A program made the position numbers and the translations under genes. Under the pieces are notes generated by a model. That model saw only the letters and a list, made by a program, of their open reading frames with translations. It was not told the DNA's origin and made no database searches. A DNA stretch of 64,000 bases. It comes from Streptomyces sp. AA1529. Its GTDB lineage: Bacteria; Actinomycetota; Actinomycetes; Streptomycetales; Streptomycetaceae. How positions within the stretch are numbered: position 1 is the first letter of the stretch; every line of letters starts with the position of its first letter. Of this stretch, positions 15,160-24,643 are shown in pieces. Location: assembly GCF_000280905.1 (NCBI RefSeq), contig NZ_ALAP01000075.1, positions 1 through 64,000 on the forward strand, in the 5' to 3' direction.

Positions 15160-16986
15160 TCACGGCTTGCGGAGCAGCAGTTCGGTGTTGCGGTCGCCCT
15201 CGGCCCCTGCCAGCCCGTGCCGGGCACCTGGGGCGTTGAAGGCGAGCTCCCGGTAGAGGGAGGCCAGCCCGGTCTGCGACAGGTCGGTGAAGTCCGTCCG
15301 GTGCGGGGCCGCCGATTCGATCAGCGTGGTGAACAGCGAGAGCGTGCCGTCCCGGTTGTCCACCAGCTCCAGGGTGCGGGCGAGTTGCGGGAAGTCGGTG
15401 TGGGAGGCCGTACTGACCTCCCAGAACGTGCCGTGCGGGGAGATCCGGTTGCGGTGGCTGTGCCCGTTGATCCAGGCCAGCGCGTGCGGGGTGTCCCGCA
15501 GCAGGGCCAGCAGCTCCGTGCCGCCCTCGGGTGTGGTGGTGCTGGTGTGGTGGCTGAAGACGAGCGCGTACCTGTCGCGGTGCGCCGCCAGTTGCCGCCG
15601 CAGCCAGCTCAGCTGCGCCGCGCCGACCCGGCCCGTGTAGTGCCCGTCCCGGCGGGTGGTGTCCAGGCTGTAGCCCATCACGTCCGGGGCTATCCGGAAG
15701 GCGTAGTACAGGGTGCCCTCCACCGCGTTCTCCTCGGTGTACCCGTGCCCGGCCGGCCCGGGACCCAGCGCCTGCGGGCGGGCGAGGGCGCGGATGTAGT
15801 CCCGCGGGGTGACCGGGGCTCGCGCGGGGTCCGGGGTGACCTTGCGCATGTGGCGCCGTTCGGCCCGCAGCAGCTCCGTGAACAGCCGGCCCCCGGGGTC
15901 CCGGCCGCGCTCCACGGCGCGCCACAGCCGGGCGCCCTGTTCCTCGGGCAGCCGCATGAGCTTCCGGTCGCCGGTGGCGAAGTCCGCGAAGAAGCCGCGC
16001 GCGTCGGCGGCGGCGAAGCAGCCGCCCGGCAGCGCGTCGTGGTTGCCGACCGTGGCGTACCAGGGCAGCTTCAGGCCGGGGCCGGCCACCTGCCGCCCGG
16101 CGGCCCGCAGGAAGCCCCGCAGCCGGGGGAAGCCGACGGCCTTGTCGCGGTCGCGCAGGTCCGAGTCCGGCTGCCAGAAGTCCGGCAGTCCGCAGTCCTG
16201 CACTCCCTCGTGGATGCGCGGGTCACCGGTGTCGGGGGTGATCCGGCCGCCGCTCAGCACGGTGGTGAACCACTCCAGTTCGGCACGCGAGTTGTTGTCG
16301 GTGTTGTCTCCGGTGGTCACCACGCAGGAGAGGGAGGCGCCGGTCGCCGGGCCGCCGGCCAGCGCGTTGACCCGCTCGACGAGGGAGACGGCACCGGCCA
16401 CCGACAGGGACTCCTGCGGCCGCCAGGCGCTCGCGGTCTGCGCGCGCAGGTACTCGTAGCGCAGCGGGTGCTGGACATCCACCAGATGCAGGTCGGTGAA
16501 CTGGACGAAGGACGCGAGCGGTTCGGCGCGGGCGGCGCGCCGGGCACCGGCCCGCGCCAGCTCGGTGCGCACCACCCGGGCCCAGCCGGGCCCGGTCACC
16601 AGCCGCCGGAAGGGGCCGTCCCCGGAGGGTGCCGCGACCCCCGTGAGGGTGGTGCCGGTGTGCGGCGCGTCCACTGCGGCCCGGCCGCCGGGGACGCGGC
16701 GCTGCGGGCGGGTGCCGGAGGCGGGCGCGGCCGCGGGGGACGCGCCGGTGGCGGGGCCCAGCGCGGCGGCGGCCCCCGCCGAACCGGCGAGCACCAGCAC
16801 CCGGCGCCTGCCGGGGCCGGGGGAGGGCGGCCGGCGGCGGGGCGCGCGGTCCGGGGGTGCGCCGTCGGGACCGTCCGGGCCGGGCACGGCGGCGCGGTTC
16901 CCGGGCGGAGCGCCGGGTGCGGCGGTGGGTGCAGTGGTGGGGGAGTCGGGCGGGGCGCTGGGCGCGGAGCGGCTGCGAGGGGACAT
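15160..16986 (-). CDS. exported metallophosphoesterase (TIGR03767-like)
   Basis: A 608-residue protein from ATG at 16986 with GGGAG just upstream. The N-terminus is long and Pro/Ala-rich, then RRRVLVLAGSAGAAAAL (about 60-76) looks like a twin-arginine signal. Calcineurin-type metal-site motifs follow in order: FTDLHL, TTGDNTDN, VGNHD, FSHHTST and NGHSHRN. These provide the Asp, Asn and His ligands of a dinuclear metal centre. Actinobacteria have a family of such exported phosphoesterases, and the residues around FWQPD fit it. The substrate is unknown. It is divergent from pepN and has no obvious operon partner. Confidence 0.85.
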   Translation of the reverse strand: MSPRSRSAPSAPPDSPTTAPTAAPGAPPGNRAAVPGPDGPDGAPPDRAPRRRPPSPGPGRRRVLVLAGSAGAAAALGPATGASPAAAPASGTRPQRRVPGGRAAVDAPHTGTTLTGVAAPSGDGPFRRLVTGPGWARVVRTELARAGARRAARAEPLASFVQFTDLHLVDVQHPLRYEYLRAQTASAWRPQESLSVAGAVSLVERVNALAGGPATGASLSCVVTTGDNTDNNSRAELEWFTTVLSGGRITPDTGDPRIHEGVQDCGLPDFWQPDSDLRDRDKAVGFPRLRGFLRAAGRQVAGPGLKLPWYATVGNHDALPGGCFAAADARGFFADFATGDRKLMRLPEEQGARLWRAVERGRDPGGRLFTELLRAERRHMRKVTPDPARAPVTPRDYIRALARPQALGPGPAGHGYTEENAVEGTLYYAFRIAPDVMGYSLDTTRRDGHYTGRVGAAQLSWLRRQLAAHRDRYALVFSHHTSTTTPEGGTELLALLRDTPHALAWINGHSHRNRISPHGTFWEVSTASHTDFPQLARTLELVDNRDGTLSLFTTLIESAAPHRTDFTDLSQTGLASLYRELAFNAPGARHGLAGAEGDRNTELLLRKP

Positions 16987-17165
16987 GCGGTCTCCCGGTG
17001 CGGGGGTTCGGCAGGGGCGGGGAGCCCCTCCTCCGGTGCATTGGCAGCCCGGATGACCCCCGTTTGAACAGCGTGGGAACGCCCGCCGCCGGGTGTCGCA
17101 ACCGCGTGCAAGTATGGCTTCAGCACGACTGCGACGAGATCCGCGAGAGTGGGGAGACCAAACAA

Positions 17166-19748
17166 GTGCCTGGCACGAATCTGACGCGCGAGGAGGCCCA
17201 GGAGCGGGCCCGGCTGCTCACCGTGGACTCGTACGAGATCGACCTGGATCTGAGCGGCGCGCAGGAGGGCGGCACTTTCCGCTCGGTGACGACGGTCCGC
17301 TTCGAGACGGCCGCGGCGGGGGACACCTTCGCCGATCTGATCGCGCCCACCGTGCACGAGGTCACCCTCAACGGCGAGACCCTCGACCCGGCCGCCGTCT
17401 TCGCCGACTCGCGCATCGCCCTGCGCGGACTGCCGCAGGGGCCGCAGGAGCTCCGGGTCGTCGCCGACTGCGCCTACACCAACACCGGCGAGGGCCTGCA
17501 CCGCTTCGTGGACCCGGTCGACGGTCAGGCCTACCTCTACACCCAGTTCGAGGTGCCGGACGCGCGCCGGGTCTTCACCACCTTCGAGCAGCCGGACCTC
17601 AAGGCGACCTTCCGGTTCACCGTGCGCGCCCCCGAGGGCTGGACGGTGATCTCCAACTCGCCCACCCCCGAGCCGCGGGACAACGTCTGGAGCTTCGCAC
17701 CCACCCCGCGGATCTCCACCTACATCACGGCGCTGATCACCGGTCCGTACCACTCGGTGCACAGCAGCTGGGAGGGCAAGGGAGCGGACGGCCGCAGCGT
17801 GCCGCTGGGCATCTACTGCCGCCCCTCGCTGGCCGAGTACCTGGACGCCGACGCGATCTTCGAGGTCACCCGGCAGGGCTTCGACTGGTTCCAGGAGAAG
17901 TTCGACCACCCGTACCCGTTCGAGAAGTACGACCAGCTCTTCGTGCCCGAGTTCAACGCGGGCGCCATGGAGAACGCGGGCGCCGTCACCATCCGGGACC
18001 AGTACGTCTTCCGCTCCAAGGTCACCGACGCCGCCTACGAGGGCCGCGCCGAGACCATCCTGCACGAGCTGGCCCACATGTGGTTCGGCGACCTGGTCAC
18101 CATGGAGTGGTGGAACGACCTGTGGCTGAACGAGTCGTTCGCCACCTACACCTCCATCGCCTGCCAGGCGCACGCCCCCGGCAGCCGCTGGCCGGATGCC
18201 TGGACGAGCTTCGCCAACCAGATGAAGACCTGGGCCTACCGTCAGGACCAGCTCCCCTCCACCCACCCGATCATGGCCCCGATCCGGGACCTGGACGACG
18301 TCCTGGTCAACTTCGACGGCATCACCTACGCCAAGGGCGCCTCCGTCCTCAAGCAGCTCGTCGCCTATGTCGGGATGGAGGAGTTCTTCCGCGGCGTCCG
18401 CGCCTACTTCCAGCGCCACCAGTGGGGCAACACCCGGCTGAGCGACCTCCTCGGCGCTCTGGAGGAGACCTCCGGGCGGGATCTGAAGACCTGGTCCCGG
18501 GCCTGGCTGGAGACGGCGGGCATCAATGTCCTGCGCCCCGAGCCGACCTGCGCGCCGGACGGCACCCTCACGGCGCTGGCCATCCGCCAGGAGGCCCCCG
18601 CGCTGCCCGCCGGTGCCGAGGGCGAGCCGACGCTGCGCCCGCACCGCCTCGGCGTCGGCTTCTACGACCTGGTGGACGGCAAGCTGGTGCGCACCGACAG
18701 CGTCGAACTCGACGTCGACGGCGAGCTGACCGAGGTTCCGCTGCCCCGCAGCCGCAAGCGCCCCGACGTGCTGCTGCTCAACGACGGCGACCACACCTAC
18801 GCCAAGGTCCGGCTGGACGAGGAGTCGCTGGCCAACGTCACCCGGCACCTGGGCGACTTCTCCGACCCGCTGCCGCGCGCCCTGTGCTGGGCCTCCGCCT
18901 GGGACATGGCCCGCGACGCCGAGCTGTCCGCGAGCGCCTTCCTGGAGCTGGTGCTCTCCGGCATCGGCAAGGAGTCCGACATCGGCCTCGTGCAGTCCCT
19001 GCAGCGCCAGGTCAAGCTCGCCCTGGACCTGTACGCGGCGCCCGAGCACCGGGAGGCCGGGCTCACCCGCTGGGCCGAGGCCGCCGACGAGCAGCTCCGC
19101 GCCGCCGCGCCGGGCAGCGACCACCAGTTGGCCTGGGCGCGCGCGTTCGCCGCCGCGGCCCGTACCGACGCGCAGCTCGACCTGCTGGCCGGGCTGCTGG
19201 ACGGCAGCCGCACCGTCGAGGGCCTGGTCGTCGATGCGGAGCTGCGCTGGGCGTTCCTGGAGCGGCTGGCCGCCACCGGCCGGGCCGACGAGGCCGAGAT
19301 CGCGGCCGAGCTGGCGCGCGACGCCACCTCGGCCGGGGAGCGGCACGCCGCCGCCGCGCGCGCGGCGCGTCCCACCCCGGAGGCGAAGGCCGAGGCATGG
19401 CGCGCCGTGGTGGAGGGCGACGAGCTGCCCAACGCGGTTCAGGAGGCCGTCATCTCCGGATTCGTCCAGACCGATCAGCGCACCCTGCTGGAGCCCTGGA
19501 CCGAGCGCTACTTCGCCGCCGTCAAGGAGGTGTGGGAGCAGCGCAGCCACGAGATGGCCCAGCAGGTCGCCATCGGTCTCTACCCCACGCTGCAGGTCTC
19601 CCAGGAGACTCTGGACGCCACCGACGCCTGGCTCGCCTCGGCACAGCCGAGCGCGGCGCTGCGCCGACTGGTGACCGAGTCCCGGTCCGGGGTCGAGCGG
19701 GCGCTGCGCGCTCAGGCCGCGGACGCGGCGGCGGGCGCCGCGGGCTGA
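17166..19748 (+). CDS. pepN: aminopeptidase N (M1 zinc metallopeptidase), copy 1
   Basis: An 860-residue protein from GTG (MPGTNLTREEAQER), with GGGGAGA about nine bases upstream. It has the M1 exopeptidase motif GAMEN (266-270) and the zinc site HELAH (300-304) with Glu323 in WLNESF. The C-terminal 400 residues are the helical M1 ERAP1-like domain. No signal peptide, so cytosolic; it should cleave N-terminal amino acids in peptide turnover downstream of Clp and secreted proteases. It is one of two pepN-like genes in the window; the other (21805-24438, minus strand) has the same N-terminal pattern. Between them are a secreted protease and its regulator. Confidence 0.95.
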   Translation: MPGTNLTREEAQERARLLTVDSYEIDLDLSGAQEGGTFRSVTTVRFETAAAGDTFADLIAPTVHEVTLNGETLDPAAVFADSRIALRGLPQGPQELRVVADCAYTNTGEGLHRFVDPVDGQAYLYTQFEVPDARRVFTTFEQPDLKATFRFTVRAPEGWTVISNSPTPEPRDNVWSFAPTPRISTYITALITGPYHSVHSSWEGKGADGRSVPLGIYCRPSLAEYLDADAIFEVTRQGFDWFQEKFDHPYPFEKYDQLFVPEFNAGAMENAGAVTIRDQYVFRSKVTDAAYEGRAETILHELAHMWFGDLVTMEWWNDLWLNESFATYTSIACQAHAPGSRWPDAWTSFANQMKTWAYRQDQLPSTHPIMAPIRDLDDVLVNFDGITYAKGASVLKQLVAYVGMEEFFRGVRAYFQRHQWGNTRLSDLLGALEETSGRDLKTWSRAWLETAGINVLRPEPTCAPDGTLTALAIRQEAPALPAGAEGEPTLRPHRLGVGFYDLVDGKLVRTDSVELDVDGELTEVPLPRSRKRPDVLLLNDGDHTYAKVRLDEESLANVTRHLGDFSDPLPRALCWASAWDMARDAELSASAFLELVLSGIGKESDIGLVQSLQRQVKLALDLYAAPEHREAGLTRWAEAADEQLRAAAPGSDHQLAWARAFAAAARTDAQLDLLAGLLDGSRTVEGLVVDAELRWAFLERLAATGRADEAEIAAELARDATSAGERHAAAARAARPTPEAKAEAWRAVVEGDELPNAVQEAVISGFVQTDQRTLLEPWTERYFAAVKEVWEQRSHEMAQQVAIGLYPTLQVSQETLDATDAWLASAQPSAALRRLVTESRSGVERALRAQAADAAAGAAG

Positions 19749-19784
19749 CGGCCCGCGGCGCCACCCGCTGCCGCCGCACGCGCA

Positions 19785-19812
19785 TCGGCCCCCGGTGATG
19801 ACCGGGGGCCGA
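19785..19812. terminator. bidirectional terminator between pepN and snapalysin genes
   Basis: TCGGCCCCCGGT pairs with ACCGGGGGCCGA around a GATG loop: a 12-bp perfect stem between converging genes. Confidence 0.8.
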
Positions 19813-19844
19813 CGTGCGGGGGGTGGATCAGTTGCGGGTGCGGC

Positions 19845-20525
19845 TCACTTGAAGCCGACGTTCTCGAACGCGACGGACGCCACGCCGTTCGCCCACAGCT
19901 GCTCGACCTGCGCGCGCTCGGAGGCGTTGGGCTGGTCGTTGGTGCAGGACGTGCCGGGGCCGCCGCCCGACATCAGCTCGCTGCACGGCCCGGAGTAGTG
20001 GTCCGGCAGGCCGAGCACGTGACCGGTCTCGTGCGCGACGACGCGGTCGGAGTCGTACTGCTGGTTCTGGGCGTAGTCCAGGAAGATGTAGCCGCTGCCG
20101 TGGCCGTCGGTGTACGCGTAGCTGCCGCGCGAGTCGTTGCCCTCGCGGTAGTCGAAGCTGGCGCCGCCGCCCTCGGCCAGCTTCACGTTCGAGACGGCCG
20201 AGTTCCACACCGCCGTGCTGTTGGCGATCTCGCTCCGGAACGAGGGCGCGCCGCTGGTGCTGTAGTTGATGGTGACCTGCTGGATGCCCGGCTTCGCGGC
20301 CTGCTTCTTGAAGGCTTCCTTGACGATGAACTTGAAGAACTTCTCGTTGCGCTGCTGGTTCTCGCCGGTGAAGCCCTGAGTGGTGGCGGAGGCTGCCGTC
20401 GAGGACGCCGCGGGACGGGCGGCGGCCGCGTCGTCCGCCGCGGAGGCGGGCACGGCGCCGAGGCCGAGTGCGACGGTCACGCCCAGGCCGAGCGCCGCCG
20501 AAAGAGCCGATCTGCGGTATTCCAT
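19845..20525 (-). CDS. snpA: snapalysin, secreted small neutral metalloprotease
   Basis: A 226-residue preproprotein from ATG at 20525 with AAGGAG upstream. A signal peptide (RRSALSAALGLGV ... PASA) is followed by a propeptide and a mature domain of about 140 residues. The zinc motif HETGHVLGLPD has His165, His169 and, unusually for metzincins, Asp175 as third ligand, the hallmark of snapalysin (M7). Two Cys near residues 181 and 194 can form the single disulfide. The enzyme degrades proteins outside the cell with preference for aromatic P1' residues. As in the known Streptomyces system, a LysR activator gene is divergent to it. Confidence 0.95.
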   Translation of the reverse strand: MEYRRSALSAALGLGVTVALGLGAVPASAADDAAAARPAASSTAASATTQGFTGENQQRNEKFFKFIVKEAFKKQAAKPGIQQVTINYSTSGAPSFRSEIANSTAVWNSAVSNVKLAEGGGASFDYREGNDSRGSYAYTDGHGSGYIFLDYAQNQQYDSDRVVAHETGHVLGLPDHYSGPCSELMSGGGPGTSCTNDQPNASERAQVEQLWANGVASVAFENVGFK

Positions 20526-20670
20526 GGGGGGTCTCTCCTTGGTTTCGGAGAAACCGGCGCCGCTCTGGGATGTTGGCGTGGGGGGCGCCGCCGGTCCCTC
20601 CGGACGGATTGCTGCTCCGGGAGAGTCTGTTCGAACGGACGGCGTTCCGGAATGATGCCAACTCCCGATA

Positions 20671-20724
20671 GGACCGGTGAATCCCCCTGCGCCGCACGGG
20701 CGTTCGTGCAGCGTTCACCGGTCC
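20671..20724. promoter_or_regulatory. 11-bp inverted repeat in snpA/lysR intergenic region
   Basis: GGACCGGTGAA (20671-20681) and TTCACCGGTCC (20714-20724) are perfect complements separated by 32 bases. They lie in the divergent promoter region of the snapalysin gene and its LysR regulator, and the second arm is 45 bases before the regulator start. They may be two half-sites for the LysR protein. Confidence 0.5.
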
Positions 20725-20756
20725 GGTGCTCTCTGGTGGGACCCGCGACCCGCCGA

Positions 20757-20762
20757 TATGCT
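20757..20762 (+). promoter_or_regulatory. -10 element (TATGCT) of the lysR gene
   Basis: TATGCT lies seven bases before the GTG at 20770, which lacks a Shine-Dalgarno sequence. This suggests a leaderless transcript. Confidence 0.4.
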
Positions 20763-20769
20763 CCGCGGT

Positions 20770-21744
20770 GTGGAGCTCGAAGTGAGGCATCTTCGTGCAG
20801 TGTGTGCGATCGCCGACACCGGCAGCGTGCACAAGGCGGCCCGCCAGCTCGGGATGACGCAGCCGTCGCTGACGACCCAGCTCAGGCGGATCGAACAGGC
20901 CGTCGGCGGCCCGCTCTTCAACCGGGAGCGGACCGGCAGCAGGCCCACGCCGCTGGGCCGCACCGTCCTCACCCGCGCCCGGCCGATCGTCGCGCAGATG
21001 ACGGAACTGATCCGGGAGGCCAAGGACGCCGCCGGGCTCGGCCACGCGGACCCCGGGGCGCGGCTGCGGCTCGGCAGCACCGGCAGCAGGGCCGTCCCCG
21101 GCTGGCTGCGCCGCCTGCACCGCCGGCTGCCGGACACCGACATCACCTTCCAGACCGACGTCTCGGCCAACACGCTGCTGCAGATGGTCGCGGACAACCA
21201 GCTCGACGCCGCCTTCGTGCACGAGGTCGAGGGAGCCCCGCTGCGGGTCCCCGACGGCATCCGGCTGCGGGTCCTGGTGCGGCGCGAGCCCCAGTTCGTC
21301 GCCGTGCCCGCCACCCATCCGGCGGCGCGGACCGGGCGCGCGGTGGCCGTCGCCGAGCTCGCCGGGGAGAAGTGGATGGTCGACCCGTCGGTCGACGGCG
21401 ACTGGGACGGGCTGCGCCGGGTGTTCACGGCTGCGCGGATCGATCCCCGGGTGGTGTACGGCGACTATCTCTCCGCGGGCGATCTGGTCGCCGCCGGAGA
21501 GGTCGTCACCCCCTGCCAGCCCACCTCGCAGCCGCGGCCGGGGATGTCCATCGTCCCCCTGGTGGGGGATCCGCTCGGGGTGCGGCTGGTGGTGGCGCTG
21601 CGGGCCGGACGGCGCGCGGGCATCGAGGGGGACGGCGTCGTCGAGGATCTGCGCGCCTCCTACGAGGAGGTGGCGCTGGGCAGCCCCGCCTACGCGCGCT
21701 GGCTCGCCGCCCGGCGCGACCCCGGGCTCCCCGTCGTGGCCTGA
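20770..21744 (+). CDS. LysR-family regulator of snapalysin
   Basis: A 324-residue protein; GTG at 20770 gives the common LysR start MELEVRHLRAVCAIAD. An in-frame ATG at 20758 would add four residues but overlaps the presumed -10. The helix-turn-helix is at about 17-40 (SVHKAARQLGMTQPSLTTQLRRIE). The effector domain spans about 90-300, and the tail ends near ARWLAARRDPG. In S. lividans and S. coelicolor a divergent LysR protein activates the small neutral protease gene; position and orientation here match. It probably binds the inverted repeat between the two genes. Confidence 0.92.
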   Translation: MELEVRHLRAVCAIADTGSVHKAARQLGMTQPSLTTQLRRIEQAVGGPLFNRERTGSRPTPLGRTVLTRARPIVAQMTELIREAKDAAGLGHADPGARLRLGSTGSRAVPGWLRRLHRRLPDTDITFQTDVSANTLLQMVADNQLDAAFVHEVEGAPLRVPDGIRLRVLVRREPQFVAVPATHPAARTGRAVAVAELAGEKWMVDPSVDGDWDGLRRVFTAARIDPRVVYGDYLSAGDLVAAGEVVTPCQPTSQPRPGMSIVPLVGDPLGVRLVVALRAGRRAGIEGDGVVEDLRASYEEVALGSPAYARWLAARRDPGLPVVA

Positions 21745-21755
21745 GACGTCCCGCC

Positions 21756-21793
21756 GGGCCGGTCCCGCCGCGGGCCGGCGCCGGGACCGGCCC
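21756..21793. terminator. bidirectional terminator between lysR and pepN copy 2
   Basis: GGGCCGGTCCCG pairs perfectly with CGGGACCGGCCC (12 bp, 14-base loop) between two converging genes. Confidence 0.75.
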
Positions 21794-21804
21794 GCGGAGC
21801 GGGG

Positions 21805-24438
21805 CTAGGCGACGGCGTCGGCGCGCTGGGCGCGCAGCGCCCGGGCCAGATCGTCCCGGGCCTCGGCGACCAGCCGCCGCAGCGCGGGTGCGGCGTCCGG
21901 ATGCCCGGTCAGCCAGGCGTCCGCGGCGTCGAGAGTGACCTGGTCGCCCTGCGTGGCGGGGAACAGGCCCCGCACGACGGCCATGCCGATCTCGATCGAG
22001 CGGGTGGCCCAGACCGTCTCCAGCATCTCGAAGTAGCGCGCGGTGTACGGCGCGGTCAGCTCGGCCTGGCCGGGCTGCGCGAAGCCGGAGATCGTCGCTT
22101 CGACCAGGGAGTTGGACAGCGCGTCGGACTCCACGACCGAGGCCCATGCCTGCGCCTTGACCGCGGCCGAGGAGCGGGCGGCCAGACAGCGGACCTGGTG
22201 CCGTTTGCCGGAGGCGGTGTCGTCCCGCGCCAGTTCGGCGTCGACGGCCTCCTCGTCGGCCAGGCCGGCGGCGGTCAGGGCGCCCAGGATGGTCCAGCGC
22301 AGCTCCTGGTCCACCGCCAGCCCGTCGATCCGGGCGGTGCCGGCCAGCAGCCCCTGCAGCAGCCGCTGCTCCTCCTCGCGGGAGGCGACGGCGGCGAGGA
22401 AACGGGCCCAGGCCAACTGGTGTCCGCTGCCCGGCTCGGCCTGCCGCAGCCGGGTGACCGCGCACTCCGACAGCAGCCGCCCGGCCTCGGGGCGCCACTC
22501 GCGGTCCGTGTAGTGGTCCAGGGCCAGCTTCGCCTGGCCGTGCAGCATCTGCAGCACGCCGATCTCGGTCTCCTGCCCGGCGAACCGCAGCACGAGGCCG
22601 AGGAAGTCCCGGGCCGGCATCAGCCCGTCCCGGGTCAGGTTCCACACGGCGGACCAGCACAGCGCGCGGGCCAGCGAGTGCCCGGCGCCGGAGGGGCCGG
22701 GGGCGGGGTCGGTGAGTTCGCCGAGGTGCTCGCGCAGGGTCGCCAGGGACGCCTCGTCGAACCGGATCTTGCAGTAGGTCAGGTCGTCGTCGTTCACCAG
22801 CACCAGGTCCGGCCGCTGGGCACCGGCCAGTTCATCGACCGTGGTGCGCGGGCCCGCGACGTCGACCTCGGCGCGCGCGTACCGCTCCAGGACGCCCCGC
22901 GCCGGGTCGCGCCGGTAGAGGCCCACCGCGACGCGGTGCGGGCGCAGCACGGGGTGCTCGGCCGAGGCGGCCTCCTGGAGCACGGCGAGTTCGGTGACCC
23001 GGCCGGCCGCGTCGTAGGTGAGCTGCGGCGTGAGGGTGTTGACCCCGGCGGTCTGCAGCCATGCCCCGGACCACTCGGCCATGTCCCGGCCCGAGGTCTC
23101 CTCCAGCACGGACAGCAGGTCCGCCAGCCGGGTGTTGCCCCACTGGTGGCGTTTGAAGTAGCGCCGGGCGCCCTCCAGGAAGGCGTCCTTGCCGACGTAG
23201 GCGACGAGCTGCTTGAGGACGGAGGCGCCCTTGGCGTAGGTGATGCCGTCGAAGTTGAGCTTGGCGTCCTCCAGGTCCCGGATGTCGGCGGTGACCGGGT
23301 GGGTGGAGGGGAGCTGGTCGGCGCGGTAGGCCCAGGACTTGCGGCGGTTGGCGAAGGTGATCCAGCCGTCCCGGAAGCGGGTGGACTCCACCAGCGCGAA
23401 AGCGCCCATGAAGTCCGCGAAGGACTCCTTGAGCCACAGGTCGTCCCACCACTCCATGGTGACCAGGTCGCCGAACCACATGTGCGCCATCTCGTGCAGG
23501 ATGACGTTGGCGCGGCCCTCGTAGGAGGCCTCGGTGACCCTGCCGCGGAAGACGAACTCCTCGCGGAAGGTCACGCAGCCCGGGTTCTCCATGGCGCCGA
23601 TGTTGTACTCCGGCACGAACGCCTGGTCGTACTTGCCGAACGGGTACGGGTAGTCGAAGTGGTCGTGGAAGAAGTCCAGCCCCTGCTTGGTGACGGTGAA
23701 GATGTCCTGCGGGTCGAAGTAGCGTGCCAGCCCCTTGCGGCACAGGGCGCCCAGCGGGATCTCCAGCTCGCTGCCGTCCTCGAGGGTGCGCCGGTAGGTG
23801 TCGGCGACGTAGTGGTAGGGGCCCGCGACGACGGCGGTGATGTACGTCGAGATGGGCTCGGTGCGGGCGAACCGCCACAGGTCCGCGGCTCCGTCGTCCA
23901 CCGGGCGCGGCTCGCCCTCCCGGGCGCCGTTGCTGAGCACCGTCCAGCCGGCGGGTGCGGTGACGGTGAAGTCGAAGGGCGCCTTGAGGTCGGGCTGCTC
24001 GAAGGTGGCGAAGACGCGGCGCGCGTCGGCCGGCTCGTACTGGGTGTAGAGGTAGACCTGACCGTCCTCGGGGTCGAGGAAGTGGTGCAGTCCCTCGCCG
24101 GTGCGGCTGTAGGCGCACTGTGCGTCGATCGTCACCTCGTTCGCGGCGCGCAGCCCGGACAGGGTCACGCGGGCGCCGTCGAAGACCTCCTCGACCCGGA
24201 GCGTCTCGCCGTTCAGGGTGACCGAGTGGACATGCGGGGCCACCAGGTCCACGAAGGTGGCGGCGCCCTCCTCGGCGCAGTCGAACCGGATGGTGGTGGT
24301 CGAGCGGAAGGTACGGGGCCCGGTGGCGGGCGGCGGCTCGATGGCGGAGCGCAGGTCCAGCGCCACGTCGTACCCGCTCACGGTCAGCAGCGCCGCGCGC
24401 TCCCGGGCCTCCGTGCGGGTCAGGTTCTCTCCGGGCAC
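21805..24438 (-). CDS. pepN: aminopeptidase N (M1 zinc metallopeptidase), copy 2
   Basis: An 877-residue protein from GTG at 24438 (MPGENLTRTEARERA) with a GGAGAGGAAG leader. GAMEN is at 281-285, HEMAH at 315-319 and the third ligand is Glu338 in WLKESF, so the site is complete. The ERAP1-like C-terminal domain is present. It is clearly paralogous to the copy at 17166-19748: the same motifs, length and start pattern recur, but many surface residues differ. Divergence from a downstream Rv2466c-like gene matches the M. tuberculosis pepN/Rv2466c arrangement, so this copy is probably the ancestral one. Different P1 specificity is possible. Confidence 0.94.
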   Translation of the reverse strand: MPGENLTRTEARERAALLTVSGYDVALDLRSAIEPPPATGPRTFRSTTTIRFDCAEEGAATFVDLVAPHVHSVTLNGETLRVEEVFDGARVTLSGLRAANEVTIDAQCAYSRTGEGLHHFLDPEDGQVYLYTQYEPADARRVFATFEQPDLKAPFDFTVTAPAGWTVLSNGAREGEPRPVDDGAADLWRFARTEPISTYITAVVAGPYHYVADTYRRTLEDGSELEIPLGALCRKGLARYFDPQDIFTVTKQGLDFFHDHFDYPYPFGKYDQAFVPEYNIGAMENPGCVTFREEFVFRGRVTEASYEGRANVILHEMAHMWFGDLVTMEWWDDLWLKESFADFMGAFALVESTRFRDGWITFANRRKSWAYRADQLPSTHPVTADIRDLEDAKLNFDGITYAKGASVLKQLVAYVGKDAFLEGARRYFKRHQWGNTRLADLLSVLEETSGRDMAEWSGAWLQTAGVNTLTPQLTYDAAGRVTELAVLQEAASAEHPVLRPHRVAVGLYRRDPARGVLERYARAEVDVAGPRTTVDELAGAQRPDLVLVNDDDLTYCKIRFDEASLATLREHLGELTDPAPGPSGAGHSLARALCWSAVWNLTRDGLMPARDFLGLVLRFAGQETEIGVLQMLHGQAKLALDHYTDREWRPEAGRLLSECAVTRLRQAEPGSGHQLAWARFLAAVASREEEQRLLQGLLAGTARIDGLAVDQELRWTILGALTAAGLADEEAVDAELARDDTASGKRHQVRCLAARSSAAVKAQAWASVVESDALSNSLVEATISGFAQPGQAELTAPYTARYFEMLETVWATRSIEIGMAVVRGLFPATQGDQVTLDAADAWLTGHPDAAPALRRLVAEARDDLARALRAQRADAVA

Positions 24439-24643
24439 GCCGCGCTTCCTCTCCGATCGGTCGCGATCCCCGCCGCGTGGCACGGACCGCATGGTCGACA
24501 GCCTGTTCAGGATCGCATGCGGCGCCTGGGGGGCACACCCGGGAATGCCGTCGCAGGCCCGGGGCGTTGTCGGCGTCGGAGATCATCGTCACATCGCGGC
24601 AACGGCCGCGGTGCAGCAGACCGTCGTCGCCGAGGAGAGGCCC

